64,000 bases of DNA from contig CAVURU010000003.1 of NCBI GenBank assembly GCA_963744005.1, positions 2,790,001-2,854,000 of the forward strand. Reading direction: 5' to 3'. Position 1 is the first letter of the stretch; each line of letters begins with the position of its first letter. Below, piece after piece: positions 1 to 8,784 of this stretch. Below the pieces are notes generated by a model that saw only the letters and a list, made by a program, of their open reading frames with translations, searched no databases and was not told the origin of the DNA. The translations under genes were made by a program, and so were the position numbers. The DNA comes from Palsa-504 sp963744005. GTDB lineage: Bacteria; Actinomycetota; Actinomycetes; Streptosporangiales; Streptosporangiaceae.

Positions 1-1372
1 GGTCTCCGTCCTGCCAGCGATCGACCGCATCGGCCCACCGCTCGGCCTCGGCCGGCCGTCCCGTCAACGCGTAGAACAGCGCAGCCAGCACAGCGGCCAT
101 CGGGTGTCCCTCGATCCCGCCCTGACCCTCCAGCCACTGCAGCCACCGCTGGACGGTCGGGACCCGTCCTTGCCGGTGGGCCGGCACCACGAGGTTCTGC
201 ACCAGCCCGGCGACTGCGCCGACATCCCCGGCTGCGATGGAATATTCCAGCGCTGCCTCCGGCAGGTCGTTCTGCAGGCACCAGCTCGCGGCCCGCCGGC
301 GCAGGGCCGGGATCACCCCAGGCTCGACGCGGTGCAGCTCGGCGAGGAGCATGTCGCGGAACAGGTGGTGGTACCGGTACCACTGTCCCCGCCGGTCCAG
401 CGGCACCAGCAGCAGGTTCGACCGCTCCAGCTCGGCCAGCACCCCAGCCGAGCCGCACTCCTCGAGCACCGCATCGCACAGCGGCCCGGACATCCGCTCC
501 AGCACCGCGGTCCGGGTCAGGAACAACCGGTGCTGGCGGGAGATCCGGGCCAGGAACTCCGCCTCCACGTACTCACTGACCAGCCGGTCATCCCCGCCGA
601 AGGAGATCGCCGCCGCGGCCAGCGGGCCGCCCTCCCGCAGATAGAGCGCCGCCAGGTACAAACCGGTCGGCCAGCCCTCCGTCCGCCGGTGAAGCTCCGC
701 CACGTCATCCTCGCCGACCATGACGTCCGCGCCGCGTAGCAGCAGCGACGCCTCATCGCGGTCAAGCGACAAGTCGCCGGGACCGATCTCCAGGATCCTG
801 CCCTCGGCCCGCAGCCGCGCCACCCGCAGCGGAGGCTGGGACCGCCCGGCCAGCGCCAGCCGCGAGCCGGCCGGGACATGATCGGCCAGCACCGACAACG
901 CGGCCTGGCATTCCCGGTTGCGCAGCGCGTGCACGTCGTCCAGGACCAGCGCGACCGGCGCCGTCATCGAGAGGAACGCCGATCCCAGCCGCGGGACGAC
1001 CGAGCCGGGCACCGAGCTTCCCGGCGAGGCAAGCGCATCGAAGACCCGCTCGTCGATCGGCTCGACCGCATTGAGCGCTTCGGCGACGTAGGTGAGCAGG
1101 ACCTTCGGATCGTTGTCCCGTTCGTCGACCGACACCCAGGCGAACGCCTGGCCGTTACGCTCGGCCCACTGCGCCAAGACCGTAGTCTTGCCGTAGCCCG
1201 GCGGCGCCACCACCGAGACGACCGGACGCCCATCACCTCGCGCCAGCCGTTCAATCAGCGCCGAACGGGGCACCGTCCCCGGCCGCACCAGTGGCCGGCG
1301 CAGCTTCGACGCGACCAGATCAAACACCGGGCGCGACCGTATCTCATGCTCCTGCGGATCGCCGTCGCCCAT
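1..1372 (-). CDS. LAL/MalT-like ATP-binding LuxR-family regulator, 5' part (runs off the window)
   Basis: The frame is open from an ATG at 1372 to the window edge, giving the first 457 codons of a large protein; the C-terminal part lies outside. Residues 56-64 read APPGYGKTT, a Walker A loop, and about 80 residues later comes a Walker B-like VLVLDD-type stretch followed by H. The order of P-loop ATPase, then winged-helix and helical repeats rich in Leu/Ala/Glu, matches the MalT/LAL family, whose members normally end in a LuxR helix-turn-helix; that end cannot be seen here. A purine-rich GGTGGGGA precedes the ATG. Such proteins are ATP-dependent transcription activators. No regulated neighbour is evident. 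Confidence 0.8.
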   Translation of the reverse strand, partial: MGDGDPQEHEIRSRPVFDLVASKLRRPLVRPGTVPRSALIERLARGDGRPVVSVVAPPGYGKTTVLAQWAERNGQAFAWVSVDERDNDPKVLLTYVAEALNAVEPIDERVFDALASPGSSVPGSVVPRLGSAFLSMTAPVALVLDDVHALRNRECQAALSVLADHVPAGSRLALAGRSQPPLRVARLRAEGRILEIGPGDLSLDRDEASLLLRGADVMVGEDDVAELHRRTEGWPTGLYLAALYLREGGPLAAAAISFGGDDRLVSEYVEAEFLARISRQHRLFLTRTAVLERMSGPLCDAVLEECGSAGVLAELERSNLLLVPLDRRGQWYRYHHLFRDMLLAELHRVEPGVIPALRRRAASWCLQNDLPEAALEYSIAAGDVGAVAGLVQNLVVPAHRQGRVPTVQRWLQWLEGQGGIEGHPMAAVLAALFYALTGRPAEAERWADAVDRWQDGD

Positions 1373-2150
1373 TCCCCACCATGCCTTCAGAACTATTGCC
1401 GCTCTGGCCCGGCCGGCCAGAGCTCCCCGCCAAGCTCGTCGCGTGCGGCCAGGGCCTCTCGGAGGTTCGACCCGCCAGAGCTGCTGAAACCAGGGCACCA
1501 TCCCGGAGTCATCCGGACCGCAGCTCGGGTACCTGAGGTCACATACGCCGGTGCAGCCACCTTTGGCATGTCCGCCGACGACGCGGACCCGCGGGCCGCG
1601 CAGGACCGCTGTACTGATGCGCCCAGGCTGGTCTGCGACCGGCATATCATCGCGGACTCAGGCTTAACGCGAGTCCCATAGTCGCGGCAATCATGCGGCC
1701 GCAGCGCGAGGACGGCGACGCCAGAGATAGCAGGTCCGCTTTCAGGGCCGCGACGACTGCTCACTCAATCGCCCCCCGGCAGCAGTAACTACCTCCCCCG
1801 GCACCGAGTCGTGAGTGCCGATGTCACTTATCAATGAACGATAACACGCGCGTACGAGCGGGACACATGCCGCTAAGACACCTATACGGGACGAGCGGGA
1901 CAAGGGGCACGTGCACTAGCCGTCCAGAGCCAGGGCCTAGCTCAGATCCGGGTAGGCCCCTGGTGGGCTAAGAGTGCGTGTCTGCCCCTCCAGCCTGCTA
2001 CGTGGATCTTCCTGAGGTGGGCGCGCTTCCCGCGCAGCCACGGCCAAGTCACGGCAGGAGGCTGACCTGATGGCGCCGGCTCCGCAGCACGGCGGTCACC
2101 GATCCGGTGGGGCTGGCCGGGTCCGGCCGGCCGCAGAACAGCTGCCGCGT
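1373..2150. other. gene-poor stretch upstream of the LAL regulator
   Basis: No open frame here has both a ribosome site and a recognisable protein. The frames at 1393-1764 (minus) and 1942-2154 (minus) translate to Ser/Arg/Pro-rich strings without domain features. The segment around 1800-1880 has lower GC than the genes on either side. It must contain the promoter of the LAL regulator, but I could not pick one with confidence. The next 300 bases hold gene remnants. Confidence 0.4.
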
Positions 2151-2445
2151 TCATCTGGCGTCCTTCTTCCCCGGGCCGCTGCCGGCCAAGCGGCTGGTCA
2201 GCTCGGTAGCGAATTTCCGTGCCTCTTCCAGGCGGTGCTCTTGGAGGTTGGCGGGAGGGATCTTGACCCCGAGGTAGCGCTCGCGGTACTCCCCGGACCC
2301 GAGGTAGCTCAGCAGCGACAGCAGCGAGCGCAGCTGCCCTCCCTGGTAGCGGAAGTGAATGCCATCGGTAAAGACGCCACCGCGCTTCACGCCGAGCCTG
2401 CGGACCGTCTTGAGATTGTGCTTCCAGTACCGGCGGCAGCAGACG
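2151..2445 (-). pseudogene. 3' fragment of an unrecognised gene
   Basis: The minus frame has strong third-position G/C bias and reads like true coding sequence for roughly 95 residues (motifs FRYQGG, LLSLLSYLGS, YLGVKIP, then a charged helix and stop at 2151). I do not recognise the family. An ATG exists at 2483, but codons upstream of about 2445 overlap a plus-strand remnant of another gene, and there is no ribosome site, so I read it as a 5'-truncated remnant. It could instead be a short intact gene of about 110 residues. Confidence 0.4.
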
Positions 2446-2450
2446 ACGGC

Positions 2451-2564
2451 CGCGAACGGCTGCGGGACTGGATCGACTCCCATACCGACCAGGTCATCAT
2501 CATCGTGTCCCTGGTCCTCGGCTTCTGGCTGGCCGGAAACAGCATCTACTACATCGTCACCTAG
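2451..2564 (+). pseudogene. C-terminal remnant of a SAP/GAP-family membrane protein
   Basis: The last 36 codons before the TAG at 2562 encode ERLRDWIDSHTDQ followed by a hydrophobic helix ending GNSIYYIVT. This aligns closely with the final helix of the intact SAP/GAP-family gene at 55742-56395 (ARLRNWISSHTDQ ... ANSIYLVVS). Nothing upstream in any frame matches the other five helices, so only the 3' end survives. Its broken end at about 2450 coincides with the broken end of the minus-strand remnant next to it. Confidence 0.7.
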
Positions 2565-2814
2565 CCCCGGCAGCCCGCACGGCCCGGATAGGCGCGACCA
2601 CTATTTAGCTGGGCGTAAGTAATTCCCGGAATAGCGGAAAATGCTCCGGCAACCTGCTCTCAACCGGTGCAATCGCGGTGACTCGCTGGCCGCCGTGAGC
2701 GACTGCGCCCGCGGGCCCACGGCTACCCGATCGTGAAATCACCTCAGATGGATGATGCCCGCGGCTTCTGCTCAGTGCAGAGTCCTTGATAGGGAACTCA
2801 GCAGTCGAAACGGT
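2565..2814. other. non-coding leader region upstream of the DUF2252 gene
   Basis: No supported gene. The GC content is lower around 2605-2645 (runs such as TATTTAGC and GTAAGTAATTCC), which would suit a promoter. The following inverted repeat and ribosome site belong to the DUF2252 gene. Confidence 0.35.
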
Positions 2815-2831
2815 CCGCGGATAATCCGCGG
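2815..2831. promoter_or_regulatory. 7-bp inverted repeat upstream of the DUF2252 gene
   Basis: CCGCGGA-TAA-TCCGCGG is a perfect 7-bp inverted repeat with a 3-nt centre, 51 bases upstream of the DUF2252 start. It could be an operator or a small hairpin in the leader. No regulator can be assigned. Confidence 0.4.
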
Positions 2832-2882
2832 TGGCCTACCGGCCCGAGGTTTCATGCCGCTGTGGCCCAGAGGGAGTTCGTC

Positions 2883-4364
2883 ATGACGGTAACGGCTCAT
2901 CGTGCGTCGGCCAGGAAATCACCATCATCAAATACGCAGGGTCCTGGCCGTAGGCAAGCGCGGCCGGCGGCGACGGAGCATCTGAGCCGTGCGGACCGGG
3001 CGGCCCGGGGGAAGGACGCCCGGGCGACGGCCCCGCTGGATTCCCATGGCGACTTCTCGCCGGAGCGGGGGCGGGATCCGGTCGGGCTGCTGCTGGGCCA
3101 GGCAGCGTCACGGGTGCCGGAGCTGGTGCCGGTCCGGCACGGGCGGATGCTGGTGTCGCCGTTCACGTTCTACCGGGGCGCGGCGCTGCCGATGGCGGCC
3201 GACCTGGCCGGCACGCCCGCGTCGGGGCTGCGGGTGCAGCTGTGCGGGGATGCGCACCTGTCGAATTTCGGCGCGTTCGCCTCGCCGGAGCGCAACCTGG
3301 TCTTCGACGTCAATGACTTCGATGAGACCCTGCCCGGGCCGTTCGAGTGGGACGTCAAGCGGCTGGCCGCGAGCCTGGCCGTGGCCGGACGGGACAACGG
3401 CTTCCCCACGAAAGCGCGCCGCACGGTCATCCTGGCGGCAGCCGAGGGCTACCGCGCTGCGATGCGCAAGTTCGCGGAACAGGCCTTCCTGGACGTCTGG
3501 TACGCGCACCTGGACATCGAGCCGGCCATGCGCGAATTCAGGTCCCAGGTCCCGGCGAAAAGGCTCAGGGCGTTCGAGAAGCTGCTAGCCAAAGCCCACA
3601 CCCGGGACAGCACCCAGGCACTGGCCAAGCTGACCACCGTCGCCGACGGGCAGCGACAGATCATCAGCGACCCGCCGATGATCGTCCCGGTCGAGGAGCT
3701 CTTCGCCGACCAGCAGTCCGACGCGATCTACCAGCTGATCAACACCGTGCTGGGCAAGTACCGGCGCACCCTGCAGTCCGACCGGCGGCACCTGCTCGAG
3801 CAGTTCACCTTGGTGCAGGTGGCCCGCAAGGTCGTCGGGGTCGGCAGTGTCGGTACCCGCGCCTGGGTCCTGCTGATGGACGCCGGCGACGGGGCCGAGC
3901 CGCTCTTCCTGCAGGCCAAGGAAGCCCAGCCGTCGGTCCTGGCGGAGTACGCCGGCCGCAGCCAGTACAGCAACCAGGGCGAGCGCGTGGTCGCCGGGCA
4001 GCACCTGCAGCAGGCTCAAAGCGACATCTTCCTAGGCTGGACCCGCGTCCCCAACCCCCTGGACGGGATAGACCGCGACTTCTACGTCCGGCAGCTACGG
4101 GACTGGAAGTTCTCCGTGCCGATCGAGGTCTTGCGCCCGGAGGGCATGGCGTTGTACGCCCGGCTGTGCGGGTGGACGCTGGCCCGCGCCCACGCCCGCT
4201 CCGGTGACCGCATCGCGCTGGCCGCCTACCTCGGCGGCTCGGACAAGTTCGACCAGGCCATCGCCGATTTCGCGGAAACTTACGCCGACCAGAACGAACT
4301 CGACTACGCCGCGCTCCAAGGCGCCGTCAAAGACGGCAAGGCCCAAGCCGCCACCGAGATATAG
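2883..4364 (+). CDS. DUF2252 family protein
   Basis: A 493-residue DUF2252 protein. CGDAHLSNFG at 121-130 and FDVNDFDE at 141-148 resemble the catalytic loop and metal-binding DFD of the protein-kinase-like (aminoglycoside phosphotransferase) fold, to which I believe the family belongs; the substrate is unknown. HGRMLVSPFTFYRG at about 86-99 is a family signature. I chose the ATG at 2883 because AGAGGGAG sits 7 bases before it; a GTG at 2862 has no such site. The first 60 residues are basic and low complexity. The gene is followed on the same strand by a HAD hydrolase and an aquaporin, perhaps one stress-related group. Confidence 0.85.
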   Translation: MTVTAHRASARKSPSSNTQGPGRRQARPAATEHLSRADRAARGKDARATAPLDSHGDFSPERGRDPVGLLLGQAASRVPELVPVRHGRMLVSPFTFYRGAALPMAADLAGTPASGLRVQLCGDAHLSNFGAFASPERNLVFDVNDFDETLPGPFEWDVKRLAASLAVAGRDNGFPTKARRTVILAAAEGYRAAMRKFAEQAFLDVWYAHLDIEPAMREFRSQVPAKRLRAFEKLLAKAHTRDSTQALAKLTTVADGQRQIISDPPMIVPVEELFADQQSDAIYQLINTVLGKYRRTLQSDRRHLLEQFTLVQVARKVVGVGSVGTRAWVLLMDAGDGAEPLFLQAKEAQPSVLAEYAGRSQYSNQGERVVAGQHLQQAQSDIFLGWTRVPNPLDGIDRDFYVRQLRDWKFSVPIEVLRPEGMALYARLCGWTLARAHARSGDRIALAAYLGGSDKFDQAIADFAETYADQNELDYAALQGAVKDGKAQAATEI

Positions 4365-4390
4365 CGCAGCAGCCTGGAGCTGGCCGGGAC

Positions 4391-4406
4391 GTCAGATCGA
4401 TCTGAC
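4391..4406. promoter_or_regulatory. perfect 16-bp palindrome GTCAGATCGATCTGAC
   Basis: GTCAGATCGATCTGAC is its own reverse complement across 16 bases. It lies 27 bases after the DUF2252 stop and 121 bases before the HAD start. The absence of a loop and a T-run argues against a terminator and suits a dimeric regulator site for the downstream gene. Confidence 0.45.
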
Positions 4407-4526
4407 CGCTTGAAGCTGCCGGTGCCTGACCCCTCCGACGTGGGCGGCGCCGAGAGCCGATAGTCATCCAGTGGCCGCCAGGCTCGCTGATCTCGGCAGC
4501 AACCGGGAGATGAAAGGAGCTTGCGG

Positions 4527-5405
4527 ATGGCCGATCAGATGCAGAGCTGGAGTGACGGACAGGCGAAGACTCAGATTCTGGAGTTCGTGCAGTCGGTGAC
4601 CGAGCCGGGTGCATCGTTCGTTCCGGTACAGGATCGGATCGCGGTGTTCGATCACGACGGGACGCTGTGGTGTGAGAAGCCGATGTGCCCGCAGGCCGAC
4701 TTCTTGCTGCGGCGGTGGAGGGAAATGGCCAAGGCCCATCCCGGCATGGCGAGGAAGCAGCCGTGGAAGGCCGCGGTCGAGGGTGACTGGAAGTGGCTGG
4801 CGGGGATCCTGGACCACGTAACCGAGCTGGCTAATGGCGTGGCGGTGGCCTATGAAGGAATCACTGCCGAGGCATTCGAAAGGGCGGCGCGAGCGTTCTT
4901 TGACGCCGCGCGCCATCCGGTTCTTGGCGTCCCCTACACCAGGCTCGGCTATCGCCCGATGCGAGAGCTGATCGATCTGCTGACGGACAGCGAGTTCGAG
5001 GTCTATATCTGCGCTGCGGGAGGGCGGGACTTCGCGCGGGTGGTGTCCGCGGAGATGTACGGCATCCCCCGGCAGCGGGTGATCGGCTCGGGTGCCGCCC
5101 TGGCGTACCGGCACGGTCAGATGTGGCGGACCAAGGGCGTTGAGAACCTCATCGACGATGGCCCCGGCAAGCCGATTCAGCTCTGGACCCGCACTGGACG
5201 CAGGCCGCTGCTGGCCGGCGGGAACGCCGACGGCGACACTGCGATGCTGCGGACCGCCCAGTTCGGTCTGCTGATCCGGCACGACGACCCCGAGCGGGAA
5301 TTCGCCTACGACGCGGGCGCGGAGAAGGCTCTGGCCAAAGCGAAGGAACACGGCTGGACCGTCGCCAGCATGCAGGACGATTTCGGGGCGGTGTTTGAGC
5401 TGTGA
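4527..5405 (+). CDS. HAD-superfamily hydrolase (phosphoserine phosphatase-like)
   Basis: 292 residues. Motif I is FDHDGTLW with the nucleophile Asp at residue 42 and the acid/base Asp at 44. Motif II is probably in CAAGGRDF near residue 168, and GNADGDTAML near 232 is the acidic motif IV. The helical cap between motifs I and II fits the HAD class I type. The substrate is not predictable. AAAGGAG seven bases before the ATG at 4527 selects this start over the TTG at 4521. It lies between the DUF2252 gene and an aquaporin, all on the plus strand with 95-160 base gaps. Confidence 0.85.
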   Translation: MADQMQSWSDGQAKTQILEFVQSVTEPGASFVPVQDRIAVFDHDGTLWCEKPMCPQADFLLRRWREMAKAHPGMARKQPWKAAVEGDWKWLAGILDHVTELANGVAVAYEGITAEAFERAARAFFDAARHPVLGVPYTRLGYRPMRELIDLLTDSEFEVYICAAGGRDFARVVSAEMYGIPRQRVIGSGAALAYRHGQMWRTKGVENLIDDGPGKPIQLWTRTGRRPLLAGGNADGDTAMLRTAQFGLLIRHDDPEREFAYDAGAEKALAKAKEHGWTVASMQDDFGAVFEL

Positions 5406-5499
5406 CGCTAAGCCCAGGCCTCGGAAGGCAACATCCGGCACTGCCGCCCGTGGGTGAGTTGTCCGGGCATCCCCACCCTGATCCCTATGTGAGGCAGCC

Positions 5500-6327
5500 A
5501 TGACTGCGGAACAGCCAGTACCCGCGCCGGGTCCCCTGGGCCCGATCGCCCGCTATGAGCAGAGCGTGATCGACCGCATCACCGACTTCAACAACCCGCG
5601 GCAGGAGTGGCGGCGGCTGGCCTCCGAGCTCCTCGGCACCTTCTTCCTGGTCCTGGCGGCCGCCGGCGGGGGCATGATGGGCCACGCCTTCCCCGGCGTG
5701 ATCAGCCACACCGCCGCCGTCACCGCTCCCGCACTGACGGTCATGGCCATCATCTTGTTCATGGGCAAGATCTCCGGCGCCCACCTGAACCCGGCCGTCA
5801 GCATCGCCTTCGCGCTGCGCCGCGACTTCCCCTGGCACCGGGTCCCCGGCTACGTCGTGGTGCAGCTGGCAGGCGCTTACCTGGCCGCCCTGGTCCTGCA
5901 CGCCATCATCAACGTCTCGGCTAGCTACGGGTCCAACTACCCAGCCGCCGGCTACTCCGCCACGGCCGCGTTCTGGATGGAGCTCATCTTGACCACGGGC
6001 CTGGTCAGCGTGATCCTGGGCACCGCCTCGGGCGCCCAGAACGTCGGCATCATCGGCGCGTTCGGGGTCGGCAGCTACATCGCCCTGGCCGGCCTGTGGG
6101 GCAGCCCCATCTCCGGCGCGTCGATGAACCCGGCCCGCACCTTCGGGCCCGACCTGGCCTCCACCACCTTCACCAGCTACTGGGTCTACATCGCCGGGCC
6201 GATCGCCGGCGCGGTGATCGGCGTCGGCATCGCCTTCGTCCTGCGCGGCCGCGGCGGCGGCAAGGCCGGCGCCGGGGCCGCCCAGGGGGATCTCTTCACC
6301 GAGACCTACGAAACCGGCCGGTCCTGA
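5500..6327 (+). CDS. MIP-family aquaporin/glycerol channel
   Basis: A 275-residue membrane channel. The two half-helix signatures are present: GAHLNPAVS (Asn97-Pro98-Ala99) and GASMNPART (Asn210-Pro211-Ala212). About six hydrophobic segments lie between residues 40 and 248, as in all MIP proteins. The N-terminal 40 residues are a cytoplasmic extension longer than usual. Whether it passes water, glycerol or another small solute cannot be told from the sequence. It is the third gene of a plus-strand set with DUF2252 and HAD genes. It is distinct from the second MIP gene in the arsenic cluster near 58.6-59.3 kb. Confidence 0.92.
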   Translation: MTAEQPVPAPGPLGPIARYEQSVIDRITDFNNPRQEWRRLASELLGTFFLVLAAAGGGMMGHAFPGVISHTAAVTAPALTVMAIILFMGKISGAHLNPAVSIAFALRRDFPWHRVPGYVVVQLAGAYLAALVLHAIINVSASYGSNYPAAGYSATAAFWMELILTTGLVSVILGTASGAQNVGIIGAFGVGSYIALAGLWGSPISGASMNPARTFGPDLASTTFTSYWVYIAGPIAGAVIGVGIAFVLRGRGGGKAGAGAAQGDLFTETYETGRS

Positions 6328-6523
6328 GGATCCTGAACGGTCAGGCGGTCAGCTTCTCGGCACCCGGCAGCATTACTGCCGCTTGGCCGGGATGGCGCGC
6401 TCACTCACCTGGCGACTATGTGGCCTTGGGGAGCCTTCGCCATAGCAGCTTGATACGGCCAGTCAGGGACATACGTTCCACGACGTAGGGTCCCGGTAAG
6501 CCGCGCAACCTACCTGATTCGGG

Positions 6524-6596
6524 AGCCGGTGAGCGGGTTCGAACCGCTGGCCTGCCGTTTACAAGACGGCTGCTCTGCCTACTGAGCTACACCGGC
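6524..6596 (-). tRNA. tRNA-Thr (anticodon TGT)
   Basis: The reverse strand folds as a cloverleaf: acceptor stem GCCGGTG/CACCGGC, D arm GCTC...GAGC, anticodon stem GCCGT/ACGGC with loop CTTGTAA, and T arm AGCGG-TTCGAAC-CCGCT. The anticodon is TGT, giving threonine. The discriminator base is T and the gene continues CCC, so the 3' CCA is not encoded. It is transcribed away from the sigma factor gene that starts 54 bases to the right. Confidence 0.95.
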
Positions 6597-6650
6597 GGGA
6601 ATTCCTCGCTGCATAGTAGCCGACCACCCGAGTGGATTAGGGTCAGCTCA

Positions 6651-7202
6651 GTGGACAACGAGCGAGACGGGGACGTCTCGGGTGCCTTCAGCCGAGGGGA
6701 CCCGGACGCGCTGGCGCTCGTGTACGCACGGTTCGGCCCGCTGGTCTACAGCATCGCGCTGCGGGCGCTCGGCGCGCAGCCGGACGCCGAGGACGTGACC
6801 CAGCAGGTGTTCGTGGCCGCCTGGCGCAGCCAGGACAGCTTCGACCCGGGCCGCGGGACGCTGGGCGGCTGGCTGGTCACCATCACCCGGAACAAGGTGA
6901 CCGACGCGCTGCGGGAACGGCAGCGGGACGGACGGGTACTGCGCCAGGCGGCCGGAGGCGCGACGGTCCAGGCGCCGGAGGCGCCGTCGGATCAGGTGGT
7001 CGACCGCATCGTGCTGGCCGATGAACTGGCCCAGCTGCCGGACTCGCAGCGGCTGGTCATGGTCCTGGCGTTCTATTCTGATCTCACGCATGAGCAGATC
7101 GCTGACGTCCTGGGCTTGCCGTTGGGCACCGTGAAGAGCCATATCCGCCGCGGGCTGGCGCGGATGCGCTCGAGGCTGGAGGCCGACGGTGTCGCATACT
7201 GA
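6651..7202 (+). CDS. ECF-type RNA polymerase sigma factor
   Basis: 183 residues, the normal length of an ECF sigma factor. Region 2 runs from about residue 18 to 85 (YARFGPLVYSIALRAL ... DAEDVTQQVFVAAWR) and region 4 from about 125 to 178 with the HTH HEQIADVLGLPLGTVKSHI. The start is GTG. The stop lies inside the next gene, an anti-sigma factor of the zinc type, so the pair is translationally coupled. I infer a SigK/RskA-like envelope signalling pair, with release of the sigma factor by regulated proteolysis of its partner. The promoter recognised is unknown. Confidence 0.92.
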   Translation: MDNERDGDVSGAFSRGDPDALALVYARFGPLVYSIALRALGAQPDAEDVTQQVFVAAWRSQDSFDPGRGTLGGWLVTITRNKVTDALRERQRDGRVLRQAAGGATVQAPEAPSDQVVDRIVLADELAQLPDSQRLVMVLAFYSDLTHEQIADVLGLPLGTVKSHIRRGLARMRSRLEADGVAY

Positions 7203-8013
7203 CCCAGAGATCCTGGCCCTGAGGGCGCTGGGCGAGACGGCTGGCACCGACCGGGACGACGAGCACGCCGCGACGTGCGCCCGCTGCCGGGCCGAGCAGG
7301 CCCGGCTCACCGAGCTGGTGGCCCTGGCCCGGACGAGCGGGGCGCCGGAGCCGCTGGAGACGCCGCCGCCCCGGGTCTGGGACCAGATCGCGGCGGCGGT
7401 GGCGGAGGGCGGCTCAGTAGCGGTCACGCCTGACGCGCAGCGGATCAACGGCAACGGGAGCCGTGACGCGCGGCCGGTTGAGGCGGCACCGGTTGAGGCG
7501 GCACCAGTTGAGCCGGGGCACGGGGGACGGAGCCCGCGCGGGCGGCGCCGGCGGGTGGCGGGGGTGCTGGCCGGGGTGGCGGCCGGGCTGATCATCGGTA
7601 TCGGCGGGACGGCCGGGGTGGTCCAGCTGACGAAGGCGCCGGCCACGCGGACGGTGGCCCAGGTCGAGCTGGCTCCGCTGCCGCAGTACCCGCAGTGGCA
7701 GGGATCCAGCGGGACGGCGGTGATGCAGACCTCGGGCGGGCAGCAGCAGATGGCGGTCACGCTCGACGCGCCGGTGCGGACCGGGTTCTACGAGGTGTGG
7801 CTGCTGGCCCGGGACGGGGTCAGCATGATCTCCCTGGGCGAGCTGAACTCCGACATGACCGGGACGTTCACCATCCCGGCCGGGACCGACCTGCGCAACT
7901 ACTCGCGCATCGACATCTCGCTGCAGCCGTTCGACGGGAGTACGGCGCACGCCAAGACCAGCGTGGTGCGGGGCTCGCTGCCGGCCGCCGCCCTGGCCGA
8001 CGGGCGCGGCTGA
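7189..8013 (+). CDS. RskA-like transmembrane anti-sigma factor
   Basis: 274 residues. His26, Cys30 and Cys33 form the HxxxCxxC zinc anti-sigma motif in the cytoplasmic N-terminus. A basic stretch (GRRRR) leads into a single membrane helix at about 124-146, and the remaining 125 residues form the extracytoplasmic anti-sigma-K factor domain. A short repeat of VEAAP units near residues 86-100 makes up the linker. The gene overlaps the sigma factor gene by 14 bases. The protein is expected to hold the sigma factor at the membrane until an external signal causes cleavage. Confidence 0.9.
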   Translation: MSHTDPEILALRALGETAGTDRDDEHAATCARCRAEQARLTELVALARTSGAPEPLETPPPRVWDQIAAAVAEGGSVAVTPDAQRINGNGSRDARPVEAAPVEAAPVEPGHGGRSPRGRRRRVAGVLAGVAAGLIIGIGGTAGVVQLTKAPATRTVAQVELAPLPQYPQWQGSSGTAVMQTSGGQQQMAVTLDAPVRTGFYEVWLLARDGVSMISLGELNSDMTGTFTIPAGTDLRNYSRIDISLQPFDGSTAHAKTSVVRGSLPAAALADGRG

Positions 8014-8149
8014 GCCCGGCCCTTCTGCGGGACGATGGAGCGCCGCAAATCGAGCGGGGCCTGATAGGGCCGGGACTGCATCTGAGTCCGGGCCCCGGAC
8101 CGTATGTCACTTCGAGCCGCGACCGAGCGCGGCCGGAATGGGAGTGAGC

Positions 8150-8770
8150 ATGCGAATGTCCAAGCGCGCGGCCGTCATCGCGATGGCCGCGGGACTCTTC
8201 TTCAGCGTGGGCGGCGCGGCGGGCGCATCGGCCGCCACCACCAGCACGCCCAGGAGCCAGGTGTGGCTGACCGGGGGCACCACGTCGGTGACCACGGCGC
8301 CGGGCGTGGCCGCGGCCCTGCTGAGCCGCGGCATCGTGCCGCTGGCGGTGCTGCCCGGCACCGAGGGAGCCTCCATCAGCCCGGGGAACGTGGCGGTCAC
8401 GTTCGCCTTCCCGGTGACGAAGGGCTGGGTGAACCTGGCCACCCTGCACGGCACCATCTACCACTCGGGCGGGATCTTGTTCACCGCCCCGTCCACGGGC
8501 AAGCAGATCGAGGTCAGCAACTTCATCATCAACGTCCACCAGGGCACGCTGACGGCCGAGCTCAACAGCAGCGTGGGTAACCGGGTGGCGATCTTCAACG
8601 TCAGCCTGGCCCACGCCAAGGTTCACCCGGGCTGGAAGAAGGTGCAGATCAGCGGAATCGTCCTGACGCTGACCCAGACCGCGGCCAGCGCGCTGAACGC
8701 CACGTTCGGCACGACGTTCTTCACGGCTGGCCTGGAACTGGGCACGGCCAGCACGACGCTCACCTGGTAG
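8150..8770 (+). CDS. secreted protein of unknown function downstream of the sigma/anti-sigma pair
   Basis: About 206 residues. The N-terminus is a clear signal peptide: basic RMSKR, a hydrophobic core and an AGASA-like cleavage region near residue 28. The mature part is rich in Ser, Thr and beta-branched residues with no Cys, and has sections such as VSNFIINVHQGTLTAELNSSVGNRVAIFNV that recall HtaA-type or SCP-like beta sandwich proteins, though I cannot assign a family firmly. GGAGTGAG at 8141-8148 supports a start at 8150 or 8156. Its place suggests it may belong to the regulon of the adjacent sigma factor. Confidence 0.75.
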   Translation: MRMSKRAAVIAMAAGLFFSVGGAAGASAATTSTPRSQVWLTGGTTSVTTAPGVAAALLSRGIVPLAVLPGTEGASISPGNVAVTFAFPVTKGWVNLATLHGTIYHSGGILFTAPSTGKQIEVSNFIINVHQGTLTAELNSSVGNRVAIFNVSLAHAKVHPGWKKVQISGIVLTLTQTAASALNATFGTTFFTAGLELGTASTTLTW

Positions 8771-8784
8771 CGGCGAGCGGGGGC

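Noticed and set aside
1393..1764. 123-codon minus frame upstream of the LAL gene
   Set aside because: No ribosome site or domain, and composition unlike genes of this genome.
4464..5501. 345-codon minus-strand open frame opposite the HAD gene
   Set aside because: The plus strand carries clear HAD motifs with a ribosome site; the minus frame does not.
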